Source: Aquimarina sp. U1-2 (GTDB lineage Bacteria > Bacteroidota > Bacteroidia > Flavobacteriales > Flavobacteriaceae). Taken from it: 64,000 nucleotides of DNA. The stretch spans positions 1-64,000 of the forward strand of contig NZ_JAGKIK010000004.1 of assembly GCF_017897595.1 (NCBI RefSeq), read 5' to 3'. The translations under genes and the position numbers were made by a program. Of this stretch, positions 63,007 through 64,000 are shown piece by piece (the first letter of the stretch is position 1; every line of letters begins with the position of its first letter). The notes beneath the pieces are model-generated. The model was given only the letters and a program-made list of their open reading frames with translations, had not been told where the DNA came from and ran no database searches.

Positions 63007-64000
<994 letters not shown>

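Overview
The window is about 64 kb of AT-rich chromosome from a member of the Bacteroidetes, most likely a marine flavobacterium (Flavobacteriaceae). The evidence is the families present (DUF4251, DUF4494, DUF2490, the Flavobacteriia-type VPS10/BNR exoprotein, YwqK/MORN proteins), many lipoproteins with an S-C lipobox, Bacteroidetes promoters of the form TTG-N17..19-TAnnTTTG, and several TTG starts. No rRNA, tRNA, CRISPR array or intact insertion sequence was recognised. The genus cannot be fixed from the sequence.

Layout. 1-480: non-coding repeat debris with an odd GC-rich tandem block. 481-3630 (minus): a compact run of small secreted proteins, two nuclease-fold proteins (thermonuclease, HsdR-N-like) and a TM2 protein. 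3804-3991: a frameshifted YegP/DUF1508 gene. 4099-6781 (minus): a tiny lipoprotein, a TPR sensor kinase and a LuxR-type response regulator, behind a nested-hairpin leader. 7147-24859: mostly housekeeping and envelope genes (GT2, MORN repeat protein, ALDH, SDRs, pirin, CPA antiporter plus WYL regulator), separated by repeats and inverted-repeat elements. 25415-32678: a glycogen operon (glgA, glgC, glgB, GH31 alpha-glucosidase). 32967-36855: an M48 protease, a UMF1 transporter, a lipocalin and an OmpA lipoprotein. 36936-43454: a biosynthetic cluster (FAD oxidoreductase, methyltransferase, type III PKS, enoyl reductase-like SDR, hotdog dehydratase, ketosynthase, ACP, phosphopantetheinyl transferase). 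43920-47310: YceI, a 57-aa small protein, an MFS efflux pump and DUF4251. 47344-50110: a toxin-antitoxin pair (MqsR-like toxin, HTH-Panacea antitoxin) enclosed by two ~290-bp direct repeats, with a candidate small RNA inside. 50459-64000: a BNR exoprotein, CorA, periplasmic beta-carbonic anhydrase plus DUF2490, UspA, a RimB-RimK fusion, an S9 peptidase, and the start of katG, which runs off the window.

Most notable. (1) The type III PKS cluster carries its own ACP, KS, DH, ER and PPTase. It looks like a dedicated acyl-starter supply for a phenolic-lipid or quinone-type product, with no ketoreductase in the set. (2) A short hairpin with a near-invariant loop lies 46-47 nt before the start codon of three envelope/secreted genes (carbonic anhydrase, DUF2490, S9 peptidase) and shows covarying stem pairs. 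It is a strong candidate for an undescribed cis-regulatory RNA. (3) The toxin-antitoxin module is a repeat-bounded cassette with conserved hairpins, paired operators and its own candidate sRNA. (4) The leader of the two-component operon can form two mutually exclusive structures.
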